Source of the DNA: a candidate division WOR-3 bacterium
Lineage (GTDB): Bacteria; Hydrothermota; Tepidihabitantia; Tepidihabitantales; CAIPLT01
DNA: 64,000 nucleotides
Assembly (NCBI GenBank): GCA_039801505.1
Contig: JBDRUV010000001.1
Coordinates: forward strand, 339,681-403,680
Direction: 5' to 3'
Both the position numbers and the translations under genes were made by a program. The notes beneath the pieces were generated by a model. That model ran no database searches. It saw only the letters and a program-made list of their open reading frames with translations, and was not told the DNA's origin. Below, piece after piece: positions 16,438 through 24,131 of the stretch. The stretch's first letter is position 1; every line of letters begins with the position of its first letter.

Positions 16438-17172
16438 ATGAGTCGGGTTTTCTTTATCCTAATTCTTATTAGTCAAATTTTATTGATCGGCTGCAAGGGA
16501 CCAGAAGATTTTCCAATTAACTTTACCTCCCCTAGGTGGCATCACCAAGAAACTCTCAATTATAAGATCACTCGAGGAAATCGTCAAATTGGACGATTAA
16601 AATTTTTACTGAGCTTTGATGTAAACAACGAAGTGCCAGTGTATCTGGTATATCGGTGTTCAAACTACGAAAGACCCTTTGACGAGATTTTTGATTCAGC
16701 AGTAGTTTGTTTTACGCGCAAAGATTTCATGCCCTTAAGATCATATATTAATGTCTCATCAGATTTTGGCTATTACATAACCGAAGCGCATTATCTTAAA
16801 GACAAAGTGGAAATATTCCATGAAACAATGGATGGACTTACAAGAAAAGAATTGCCGCTAACAGGTAATTGTTATGACTACGTTATGATGTTTTATTTGT
16901 TGCGAGCCGCAGATTTTAGTAAACGCCGGATTTATCGATTTTATTTGGTTTCGCCGCCAATCAATGAAAAGATTTTGTATGTGGCCCGGGCTTCTAAAAA
17001 AGCTAAACTTACCGTTGATAATCAGTTTTATGAATGTATAAAGGTCACCCTTACCAATCTTTATACCAACGACGATTATTACCTCTATTACGAAAAAGCT
17101 GAGCCCCGGCGGCTCATTAGATATCAGGACAAAAGAAGAAATTTAGTTTATGATTTAATACCCAATGAGTAA
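16438..17172 (+). CDS. Lipoprotein with DUF3108-like domain
   Basis: 244 residues. The signal peptide ends in ILLIGC, a lipobox, so the mature protein would begin at a lipidated cysteine. The rest is a beta-rich domain (ETLNYKITRGNRQIGRLKF and later YYLYYEKAEPRRL) that resembles DUF3108, a periplasmic family of unknown function. I prefer this ATG, which gives a compact signal peptide; a GTG five codons upstream overlaps acpS. Family call is tentative. Confidence 0.65.
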   Translation: MSRVFFILILISQILLIGCKGPEDFPINFTSPRWHHQETLNYKITRGNRQIGRLKFLLSFDVNNEVPVYLVYRCSNYERPFDEIFDSAVVCFTRKDFMPLRSYINVSSDFGYYITEAHYLKDKVEIFHETMDGLTRKELPLTGNCYDYVMMFYLLRAADFSKRRIYRFYLVSPPINEKILYVARASKKAKLTVDNQFYECIKVTLTNLYTNDDYYLYYEKAEPRRLIRYQDKRRNLVYDLIPNE

Positions 17173-17176
17173 AATG

Positions 17177-17566
17177 CTAAAGTTGGTTAGTTTTTAATTC
17201 CACCTGCTTAAGAACCTTATTAATTGTTGAAACTAATAGATTGGGGTTGAAAGGCTTAGTTAAAAAGGCGTCACAGCCCACTTCACGAGCTAACTGTTGG
17301 GCATCTTCGCCGGTGCGCGCGGTAAATATTATTACTGGAATATTTTTATATGGTTCGTAATTTTTTATAAGACCGCACAATTTATACCCATCAAGTCCCG
17401 GTAGCATAATATCAAGAATAATTAAATCTGGCTTGGCTTGGCGTAATTCATTAAACATACTTACGCCATCGGGGGCAATTTTTACCTTAAAGCCTAAACG
17501 TTCTAAATGAAACTTAACAATCTCACTTAAGTTTTTATCGTCTTCGACCAAAAGAATTGATTGCAT
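17177..17566 (-). CDS. Stand-alone response-regulator receiver protein
   Basis: 129 residues, a single CheY-like receiver. D9/D10 bind magnesium, D52 (LIILDIMLPG) is the phosphorylation site, T80 lies in VIIFTAR and the conserved lysine is in FLTKPF. There is no DNA-binding or enzymatic output domain. It is encoded 13 bases after a histidine kinase and is almost surely its partner; the output must run through protein contact. The gene converges with the lipoprotein gene. Confidence 0.92.
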   Translation of the reverse strand: MQSILLVEDDKNLSEIVKFHLERLGFKVKIAPDGVSMFNELRQAKPDLIILDIMLPGLDGYKLCGLIKNYEPYKNIPVIIFTARTGEDAQQLAREVGCDAFLTKPFNPNLLVSTINKVLKQVELKTNQL

Positions 17567-17579
17567 AGGACTTGCGGTT

Positions 17580-18338
17580 TTAATTTACCTCCCCAACCGG
17601 TAAAAGAATCGAAAATTTAGCGCCGTTATTACTCTCAGCCCAAACTTTGCCTTTATGCATTTCAATGATATTTTTAGTAATCATCAACCCTAAACCCAAA
17701 CTCCCGGGTGCACGAGGATTTTCGTTAAATTTAGCTCCGTCGAATATTCTTGCCAAATCCTTCTTAGCAATTCCTGGACCACTGTCGGCAATGGTAATTT
17801 TTAGATATTTTTGCCGAGGATCTACTGATAAATTTTCTAATTCGGTATTATTACCGGAAAGCATTTGCGTAGTAATAGTAATTTTTCCGCTCTCCGGGGT
17901 GTATTTAACGCTATTATCGATGATATTAGCAATTGCTTCGCGAATTCTATTCCGGTCAACTAGAATTTTAGGGGTATTCGGGGCAAATTTGGTTTTGACA
18001 TCAAGGTTTTTTCGTTTAAGTAAAAGCGCATAACTCTTTATAATCTCTTTAATGATTTCTTCGATTTTATTGGGTGTCTTTTTAGGTCTCCAACTACCAG
18101 ATCGAATTGCCGAGATTTTTAGTAAATTATTTACCATCTCAATCAGCCGATCTAATTCTTCCTCAGCAATTTTGAGGATCTTTTTACTTTGGTTATCAAA
18201 TTTAGAATAATTGATTTCGGTCAGAAGGGCAATGGCCTCTTTAATTGTCGTAATTGGAGTTTTTAATTCGTGAACAATTGCAGTTATTAGTTCGTAATAT
18301 TTTCGCTCCCGTTTACTATTACCCTTGTCGAGCTCCAT
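17580..18338 (-). CDS. Soluble histidine kinase without sensor domain
   Basis: 252 residues. A HisKA dimerisation domain starts almost at the N-terminus (ITAIVHELKTPITT, phospho-acceptor H23). It is followed by a HATPase_c domain with N box (REAIANIIDNSVKYTPESG), G1 (IADSGPGIAKKDL) and G2 (GSLGLGLMITKNI). There is no membrane segment and no PAS or GAF domain, so the input must come from a partner protein. It has its own leaderless-type promoter and shares an operon with the receiver protein. Confidence 0.92.
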   Translation of the reverse strand: MELDKGNSKRERKYYELITAIVHELKTPITTIKEAIALLTEINYSKFDNQSKKILKIAEEELDRLIEMVNNLLKISAIRSGSWRPKKTPNKIEEIIKEIIKSYALLLKRKNLDVKTKFAPNTPKILVDRNRIREAIANIIDNSVKYTPESGKITITTQMLSGNNTELENLSVDPRQKYLKITIADSGPGIAKKDLARIFDGAKFNENPRAPGSLGLGLMITKNIIEMHKGKVWAESNNGAKFSILLPVGEVN

Positions 18339-18347
18339 AGTTTCTGA

Positions 18348-18376
18348 AGTATAAAAGAAAATATCCCCTATGTCAA
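18348..18376 (-). promoter_or_regulatory. Promoter of the histidine kinase operon
   Basis: On the minus strand: TTGACA, a 17-base spacer, TATACT, then nine bases to the ATG with no Shine-Dalgarno. A near-leaderless message is expected. Confidence 0.65.
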
Positions 18377-18480
18377 TATCGGGTATTATAAAAGGAATGA
18401 CTATGCGGTAATTATAAAATCTATTATTTTACCGACAGCGTGCTATATACCGAAGCGTAGGAACTCCAAGCCAAGGGGCA

Positions 18481-18502
18481 TACGGTCCCCCTACCGTACC
18501 GG
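18481..18502. repeat. Dispersed GC-rich intergenic element, copy B
   Basis: TACGGT-CCCCCT-ACCGTA forms a perfect six-base inverted repeat, followed by CCGG. It shares ACGGTCCCC with copies C, D and E. It lies in the divergent gap between the histidine kinase and glmM genes; besides it and the two promoters I see nothing else there. Confidence 0.5.
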
Positions 18503-18551
18503 GAAGCGCGAGTGTAAATAAGTTTACGAATTAGGAGGGATGATTATTATC

Positions 18552-18579
18552 TTGACGGTTAATATTTTTAAGTTACAAT
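18552..18579 (+). promoter_or_regulatory. Promoter of glmM-glmS, leaderless type
   Basis: TTGACG, a 16-base spacer, TACAAT, then five bases to the ATG. An upstream ATG at 18540 with a good GGAGGG lies before the -35 box, so it cannot serve this promoter. Confidence 0.65.
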
Positions 18580-18584
18580 TTCTT

Positions 18585-19952
18585 ATGCGCTCGGCAATTT
18601 TTAGCGTCTCTGGTTTGCGTGGTGTTATAAACCAAGATCTTACGCCTGAGGTTATTTACCGTTACTGCGAAGCATTTTCTGAGTTTATTGGTGGCAAAAA
18701 AATCATAATCGGCCGGGATAATCGACCGTCAAGTTATTATCTGGCCCAGGACGTTTATTGGATATTTTCGCAACTAGGTTATGAAGTTTATAATTTAGGG
18801 GTTGCTCCAACCCCGATGACTGTGTTTTTAACTAAAAAATTGCAAGCGGATGGTGGTATCGAAATTACCGCCAGCCATAACCCGGAAAACTGGAATGGCT
18901 TGAAATTTATCTCCGGGGCCGGCCGGTTTTTCTATGAGGAGGAACTAACCGAGTTTAAAAAAATTATTCGCCATAAACGGTTATCCAAGCCCTATTCTCG
19001 AGCAAAAAGTGCCGAGGAGTTACTCAGAATTTCTAAAAATTTTGTTGTTATCAATGAGCAAGCGGTTGAGGAATACTTGCAAGCAATTATATTGGCTCGA
19101 TATTTTCAAAATATAAAGCCCAGGTCGTTACGGATCGGGATTGATTGTAATAATGGAGCCACTGAATTTTTGATTCAAAGATTATTAACCAAGCTCGGTC
19201 ACCAAGTTTTTCCTCTTAATCCACCTTGTTACGGTTTTTGCCGAGCACCTGAGCCAACTCCAGAAAATTTATCAGCTCTTGCAAGGTTTGTTAGGGTCCA
19301 AAAACTTGATTTCGGGATTGCATTTGATCCGGATGGTGATCGGGTGGCTTTTGTTGACGAAAAAGGGATACCATTATCTGAAGAACAAACCCTCCTTTTG
19401 GCTATTTTATATCTATTTCCTAAATGGTCCGGGCCGGTTGTAGTAAATAATGCCACATCGATGGCTGTTGAAGAGTTAAGTGCCAAATTTCAATTTTCGG
19501 TCTATCGGACAAAAATTGGCGAAGCTAATGTAATAAAAAAAATTGAAGAAGTAGACGCATTGGTGGGCGGTGAAGGTAATGGGGGAGTAATCTTACCGGA
19601 AATAAATAAAGCGCGAGATGGGATTTTAGCTTCGGCAATCGTTGTTAACCTGATCAGTCAAAGCGGTAATACACTTTCTGAAATACGAAAATCATTGCCT
19701 AAATATTATATGGCCAAACAGGTAATTTATGTTTATAATAAAGATTGGCAAAGCTTACTAAAAAAGAAACTTAAAATGGCAACTGAAAGTAAAATAGATA
19801 TGCTTGATGGAATTAAAATTATAAGTAAAGACCACTGGCTTTTAGTCCGTAAATCTAACACCGAACCAGCACTTAGGATAATCGTGGAGGGAAAAAGTAA
19901 AAAACAAATCAGACAATTAATAACTGAAATAATTAATCTTCTTGCACGTTAA
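18585..19952 (+). CDS. glmM: Phosphoglucosamine mutase / phosphohexomutase
   Basis: 455 residues of the alpha-D-phosphohexomutase family. The phosphoserine loop is TASHNPENWNG (S97), the metal loop DPDGDRVAF, and the phosphate-binding loop RKSNTEPALRI. The sugar loop is GGEGNGGVI rather than the GEQSGH of classical bacterial GlmM or GEMSG of bacterial PMM, and recalls archaeal mutases. glmS follows after three bases, so the likely reaction is glucosamine-6-phosphate to glucosamine-1-phosphate, though mannose or glucose phosphates are possible. Start chosen by the promoter and by homology at MRSAIFSVSGLRG. Confidence 0.85.
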   Translation: MRSAIFSVSGLRGVINQDLTPEVIYRYCEAFSEFIGGKKIIIGRDNRPSSYYLAQDVYWIFSQLGYEVYNLGVAPTPMTVFLTKKLQADGGIEITASHNPENWNGLKFISGAGRFFYEEELTEFKKIIRHKRLSKPYSRAKSAEELLRISKNFVVINEQAVEEYLQAIILARYFQNIKPRSLRIGIDCNNGATEFLIQRLLTKLGHQVFPLNPPCYGFCRAPEPTPENLSALARFVRVQKLDFGIAFDPDGDRVAFVDEKGIPLSEEQTLLLAILYLFPKWSGPVVVNNATSMAVEELSAKFQFSVYRTKIGEANVIKKIEEVDALVGGEGNGGVILPEINKARDGILASAIVVNLISQSGNTLSEIRKSLPKYYMAKQVIYVYNKDWQSLLKKKLKMATESKIDMLDGIKIISKDHWLLVRKSNTEPALRIIVEGKSKKQIRQLITEIINLLAR

Positions 19953-19955
19953 GAT

Positions 19956-21824
19956 ATGTGTGGTATTATCGGTTATGTCGGGGAAAGAGATATTAATGAA
20001 GTAATTCTAAAAGGACTTCAACGGTTAGAATATCGAGGCTATGATTCTTGCGGGATTTGTGTGGTGCATAACGGTGAGCTTGTGTTTAAAAAAATTGAAG
20101 GCAGACTTGAAAAGCTTAAAACTTTATTGGCTCAAGAACCACTGACCGGTAATGTCGGAATCGGACATACCCGTTGGGCAACTCATGGTGTTCCTAATGA
20201 GGTCAATGCCCACCCCCAATTTGATTGTAAACGTCATATTGCGGTTGTTCATAATGGCATTATTGAAAACTATCACGCATTACGACAATGGCTTACCAGT
20301 CGTGGACACCGGTTTGTATCGGATACCGATACCGAAGTAATTCCCCATTTGATTGAAGAATATTATCAAGGAAATTTTTTGTCAGCCCTCCAACATGCTT
20401 TGCCACTTTTAGAGGGCACCTATGGTTTAGCAATTATCACTATCTACGAACCGAATAAAATTTTTGTGGCTCGAAAAGGTAGTCCTTTAATTTTAGGGAT
20501 TGGCTCTAATGGTGAATTTATTGTGGCTTCGGATGCCACAGCAATTATCGATTGGACACGAAAAGTTACATATTTGGCCGATGACGAGATTGTAGTGATT
20601 GAAAAAGGCAACTATATTGTGACCAACTCTAAGAACGAAACAATAATTAAGGAGACTGAGGAAGTGCTTATGGATTTAGCCGAAATTGAGAAGGGCGGCT
20701 ATCCCCATTTTATGCTTAAAGAAATTTTTGAACAGCCCGAAACGATCACTAATACCTTGCGTGGACGAATTCTAAAGGATAAAAATCTTGTCCGGTTAGG
20801 GGGCTTAGAAACCGAGGTAACCGTTGAGGGCAAAAAAATAAAAGCTAAAGAATATTTAGCAAATATTGACCGCATTGTAATTTCTGGATGTGGTACATCT
20901 TGGCATGCCGGCTTGGTGGGCGAATATTTACTAGAATCACTGGCAAGAATTCCCACAGAGGTCGAATACGCTTCAGAACTAAGATATCGAGTAATGATTA
21001 AATTACCGAAAATGGCAATTTTTGTTATAAGTCAGTCCGGTGAGACCGCCGACACCTTGGCTGTTCTAAGAAAAGCCAAAGAACTTGGCATTCCGGTTTT
21101 AGGGATTGTTAATGTTGTTGGCTCCACAATCGCTCGAGAAACCGATGCTGGTATTTACTTGCACTGCGGGTCAGAAATTGGAGTGGCTTCTACAAAAGCT
21201 TTTACCTCGCAAGTAGCTGTTTTAGCGCTATTAAGTCTATTTTTGGCTCAACAACGTGAAATTTTATCTGAGTCCATTCAGAAAGAGATAATTTCAGCTT
21301 TTCTGAAAATTCCCAGTCAGGTCGAAAAAATATTAAATAAAAAAGACGAAGTTAAACGAATTGCTGAAAAGTATCATACTTTTAATAACTTTTTATATTT
21401 AGGCCGAGGGATTAATTTCCCGGTTGCACTTGAGGGAGCCCTTAAACTTAAAGAGATATCCTATATTCATGCTGAAGGCTACCCAGCCGCTGAGATGAAG
21501 CACGGTCCAATTGCTCTAATCGATAAAAATATGCCGGTAGTCGTGATTGCCACAGATACTGACGATGTCATATATGAGAAGGTATTAAGTAATATTGAAG
21601 AAGTAAGAAGTCGTGGTGGCAACACAATAATAATTGCTACCGAAGGCAACACAAGTATTCAGCGATTAGCGGACGAAGTAATTTATGTGCCGAAGACCAA
21701 AGATATTCTTACTCCGTTACTTAATGTTATACCTTTACAACTGCTTGCATACTACATTGCGGTTATGCGGGGCTGCGATGTTGATAAACCCCGCCATCTT
21801 GCAAAAAGCGTGACCGTGGAATAA
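19956..21824 (+). CDS. glmS: Glutamine-fructose-6-phosphate aminotransferase (isomerizing)
   Basis: 622 residues. The class II glutamine amidotransferase domain begins MCGIIGYVG, so Cys2 becomes the N-terminal nucleophile, with GHTRWATHG typical of the family. Two SIS sugar-isomerase domains follow (SGCGTSWHAG, SQSGETADT, GSEIGVASTKAFTSQ) and the C-terminus ends KSVTVE as usual. It makes glucosamine-6-phosphate, the entry to cell-wall amino sugars, and is paired with glmM. Confidence 0.96.
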   Translation: MCGIIGYVGERDINEVILKGLQRLEYRGYDSCGICVVHNGELVFKKIEGRLEKLKTLLAQEPLTGNVGIGHTRWATHGVPNEVNAHPQFDCKRHIAVVHNGIIENYHALRQWLTSRGHRFVSDTDTEVIPHLIEEYYQGNFLSALQHALPLLEGTYGLAIITIYEPNKIFVARKGSPLILGIGSNGEFIVASDATAIIDWTRKVTYLADDEIVVIEKGNYIVTNSKNETIIKETEEVLMDLAEIEKGGYPHFMLKEIFEQPETITNTLRGRILKDKNLVRLGGLETEVTVEGKKIKAKEYLANIDRIVISGCGTSWHAGLVGEYLLESLARIPTEVEYASELRYRVMIKLPKMAIFVISQSGETADTLAVLRKAKELGIPVLGIVNVVGSTIARETDAGIYLHCGSEIGVASTKAFTSQVAVLALLSLFLAQQREILSESIQKEIISAFLKIPSQVEKILNKKDEVKRIAEKYHTFNNFLYLGRGINFPVALEGALKLKEISYIHAEGYPAAEMKHGPIALIDKNMPVVVIATDTDDVIYEKVLSNIEEVRSRGGNTIIIATEGNTSIQRLADEVIYVPKTKDILTPLLNVIPLQLLAYYIAVMRGCDVDKPRHLAKSVTVE

Positions 21825-21831
21825 AAAATTA

Positions 21832-22530
21832 ATGGTGGTTAATTTTTATACCCTTATTAAAAGGCAAGAAGAAATTAGAGATAGAGTAATTATTACTAAT
21901 TTGTTGACAAGAATAAATTATGTCGGCGGAGCAGATTGTGGTTTTGATGACAAATATGTGTATTCTTGTGTTGTAGTCGTAGATATTAATGACTTATCAA
22001 TTATTGATTACGCCTTAGCTAAGGAATTAATCACTACACCTTATATACCAACCTTTCTATCATTTCGTGAAGAGGGAGCAATTATTAAAAGCTTCCGCAA
22101 CCTAAATGTAAAACCAGATGTTTTATTTTGTGATGGACAGGGGATTGCTCATCCCCGTCGCGCCGGACTTGCATGTGCAGTTGGGGTTAGGTTGGATATT
22201 CCCACCATCGGTATTGCCAAAACTAAATTGTGTGGGACTTTTTCAGAACTTAAAGATAGCACGGGTAGTTTTTCTTATTTGTATTACCAAAACATAAAAG
22301 TTGGCATTGTTTTAAGACCGCGGGCTGGCGTAAAACCAATATTTATCTCGCCAGGCCACAAAATAAACCTCGAGCAATCTTTCGACATCGTTAGAAAAAC
22401 TATCACTAAATACCGTATTCCCGAACCGTTACGAATTGCCCACACTTTTGCGAATTTATATAAACGAGGGAACTTTAACTTGCAGGAGTTTTATAAAAAG
22501 CGTTCGAATAAATTTAATGGGGTTATATAA
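21832..22530 (+). CDS. nfi: Endonuclease V
   Basis: 232 residues. The family motifs are present: GGADCGFDD (catalytic aspartate), FLSFREEGAI, LFCDGQGIAHPRRAGLA and IGIAKTKLCGT. Endonuclease V cuts the second phosphodiester 3' of inosine and other deaminated bases in DNA. Together with the EndoQ eight kilobases upstream, the genome has two enzymes for deaminated bases, a pairing known from archaea. It starts seven bases after glmS and converges with rsmA. Confidence 0.93.
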   Translation: MVVNFYTLIKRQEEIRDRVIITNLLTRINYVGGADCGFDDKYVYSCVVVVDINDLSIIDYALAKELITTPYIPTFLSFREEGAIIKSFRNLNVKPDVLFCDGQGIAHPRRAGLACAVGVRLDIPTIGIAKTKLCGTFSELKDSTGSFSYLYYQNIKVGIVLRPRAGVKPIFISPGHKINLEQSFDIVRKTITKYRIPEPLRIAHTFANLYKRGNFNLQEFYKKRSNKFNGVI

Positions 22531-22544
22531 ATGTTACAAAATAT

Positions 22545-23339
22545 TTATAGTTGTATAATTGATGCGATGTGTTTCGCAAGCTGATAAAAGTCGGCTAACG
22601 TTAGTTCTTCAGCACGACGGGTCAAATACGAGCTAGAAAATGAGAATATTAGATTTTTGGGAAGTTTTAGACACAAATTTAAATTATTCGCGACCGTCTT
22701 TCTGGGGTGGCGAAAAATTATTCTGAGAACTTTTCCCAGTAGACTCTGGTCGATATCCGAAAAAAGCGGATAGGGCCGTTTTGTAATTAATACTGAAACT
22801 GAGTTGACATTAGGTGAGGGATAGAATTTCTCTGGAGGAATTTTTAAAATCTTCTTGCGTTCCGTATATAGGTTATACAATGCCGCAAGAATCGAGCCCT
22901 GGGGCTCGTTAGGTTTCCTAAGAATTTTCTGAGCCACATTTTCATCTAGAGTTAGAACGGCTTTTTGCCATGAATTACGATTAGCTATAAGCAAAAAAAG
23001 AATTTTCGAGGCTAAATGATAAGGGAGATTCCCAATTATTTTTAGGCCCTGATAGCATTGCCAATTAAGTTTTAAAATATCCATATTAATAATTACTAGG
23101 TTATTAAATTCGTTGGTATTTTCTTTTAAGATTGCGGTAAGCTGAGGATCGATTTCTACAGCATATACCAATTTGGCTTTTTGGCACAAATACTTCGTTA
23201 ACATACCAGTACCAGCTCCGATTTCTAATACCTCGTCGTTAGGATTAAGATCGAGTCTCGAGACCAACGTTTTAGCAATAGGTTCTGAGGTTAGGAAATA
23301 TTGACTAAGTTTCTTTTTAGGTTTCAGTGGGACAAGCAC
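22545..23339 (-). CDS. rsmA: 16S rRNA (adenine-1518/1519) dimethyltransferase
   Basis: 264 residues with the KsgA/RsmA layout: KKLSQYFL at the N-terminus, the SAM site VLEIGAGTGMLTKYL, VYAVEIDPQL, and catalytic IGNLPYHLAS. A small helical C-terminal domain follows. It dimethylates two adenines near the 3' end of 16S rRNA late in 30S assembly. The GTG start overlaps the end of tatD by 23 bases on the same strand. Confidence 0.94.
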   Translation of the reverse strand: MLVPLKPKKKLSQYFLTSEPIAKTLVSRLDLNPNDEVLEIGAGTGMLTKYLCQKAKLVYAVEIDPQLTAILKENTNEFNNLVIINMDILKLNWQCYQGLKIIGNLPYHLASKILFLLIANRNSWQKAVLTLDENVAQKILRKPNEPQGSILAALYNLYTERKKILKIPPEKFYPSPNVNSVSVLITKRPYPLFSDIDQSLLGKVLRIIFRHPRKTVANNLNLCLKLPKNLIFSFSSSYLTRRAEELTLADFYQLAKHIASIIQL

Positions 23340-24102
23340 GTGATAAGATATTAAAAAGTATTAAGGCATTATGTTTGGTAAAATAGCAGACATCATCATA
23401 TGAGGTTTCTTTAATCTGTGCTAGCGCCACCGCTGTGTATTTAATAAACGCCGGTTCATTAATTCTACCACGCATGGGTTCCGGCGTCAAGTAAGGAGCG
23501 TCGGTTTCAATAAGTAGCCGGCTTTTAGGAACTTTTTTAATTAAATCTTGGGCACGGAAATTGCGATAAGTAATTACGCCGGCAAACGAAATATAGAATC
23601 CCTGATTGACTGCCCAACGGGCGAATGTTTCGTCACCAGAATAACAATGAATGACACCACGAAAGTACTGATGTTCGCTAAGAATTGCTTTTGCTTCAGA
23701 ATAAGCATCACGGATGTGAATTACTAATGGCAAATTCAATTTTTTAGCCAGTTCAATTTGTAGCCTAAAAAATTTTTCTTGATTATTACGGGCTGAATAA
23801 TTTCGATAGAAATCCAAGCCGGTTTCTCCAATTGCTTTAACCTTTTGGTGATAAGTTAATTTTTCTAATATTTTTAGATCGTCCTCAGTAGCTTTATCGG
23901 TATCATGGGGATGAATACCGATACCACAATACACATTCGGAAAATGTTCGGTAATCTGAATGGCTTGTTTAGAGTCTTCAAGATTCAGACCAATGGTTAA
24001 AAAATACTTAACTCCGTTAGTTTCAGCTCGTTTGATGATTTCTTCTAGATGATCTTGATAGCCGGGATCACTTAAATGGCAATGGGAATCAAAAAGTTCC
24101 AT
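23317..24102 (-). CDS. tatD: TatD-family metal-dependent hydrolase
   Basis: 261 residues. DSHCHLSD carries the first two metal histidines; GIGIHPHD, IGETGLDFYR, LVIHIRDA, VIHCYSGD and IETDAPYL complete the TatD set. These TIM-barrel enzymes act as DNases or deacylases in quality control. It lies between metG and rsmA, a common arrangement (metG-tatD-rsmA), and overlaps rsmA. Confidence 0.94.
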   Translation of the reverse strand: MELFDSHCHLSDPGYQDHLEEIIKRAETNGVKYFLTIGLNLEDSKQAIQITEHFPNVYCGIGIHPHDTDKATEDDLKILEKLTYHQKVKAIGETGLDFYRNYSARNNQEKFFRLQIELAKKLNLPLVIHIRDAYSEAKAILSEHQYFRGVIHCYSGDETFARWAVNQGFYISFAGVITYRNFRAQDLIKKVPKSRLLIETDAPYLTPEPMRGRINEPAFIKYTAVALAQIKETSYDDVCYFTKHNALILFNILSRACPTET

Positions 24103-24131
24103 TTATTGTATTTATCCAGAGAGTAAAATAA

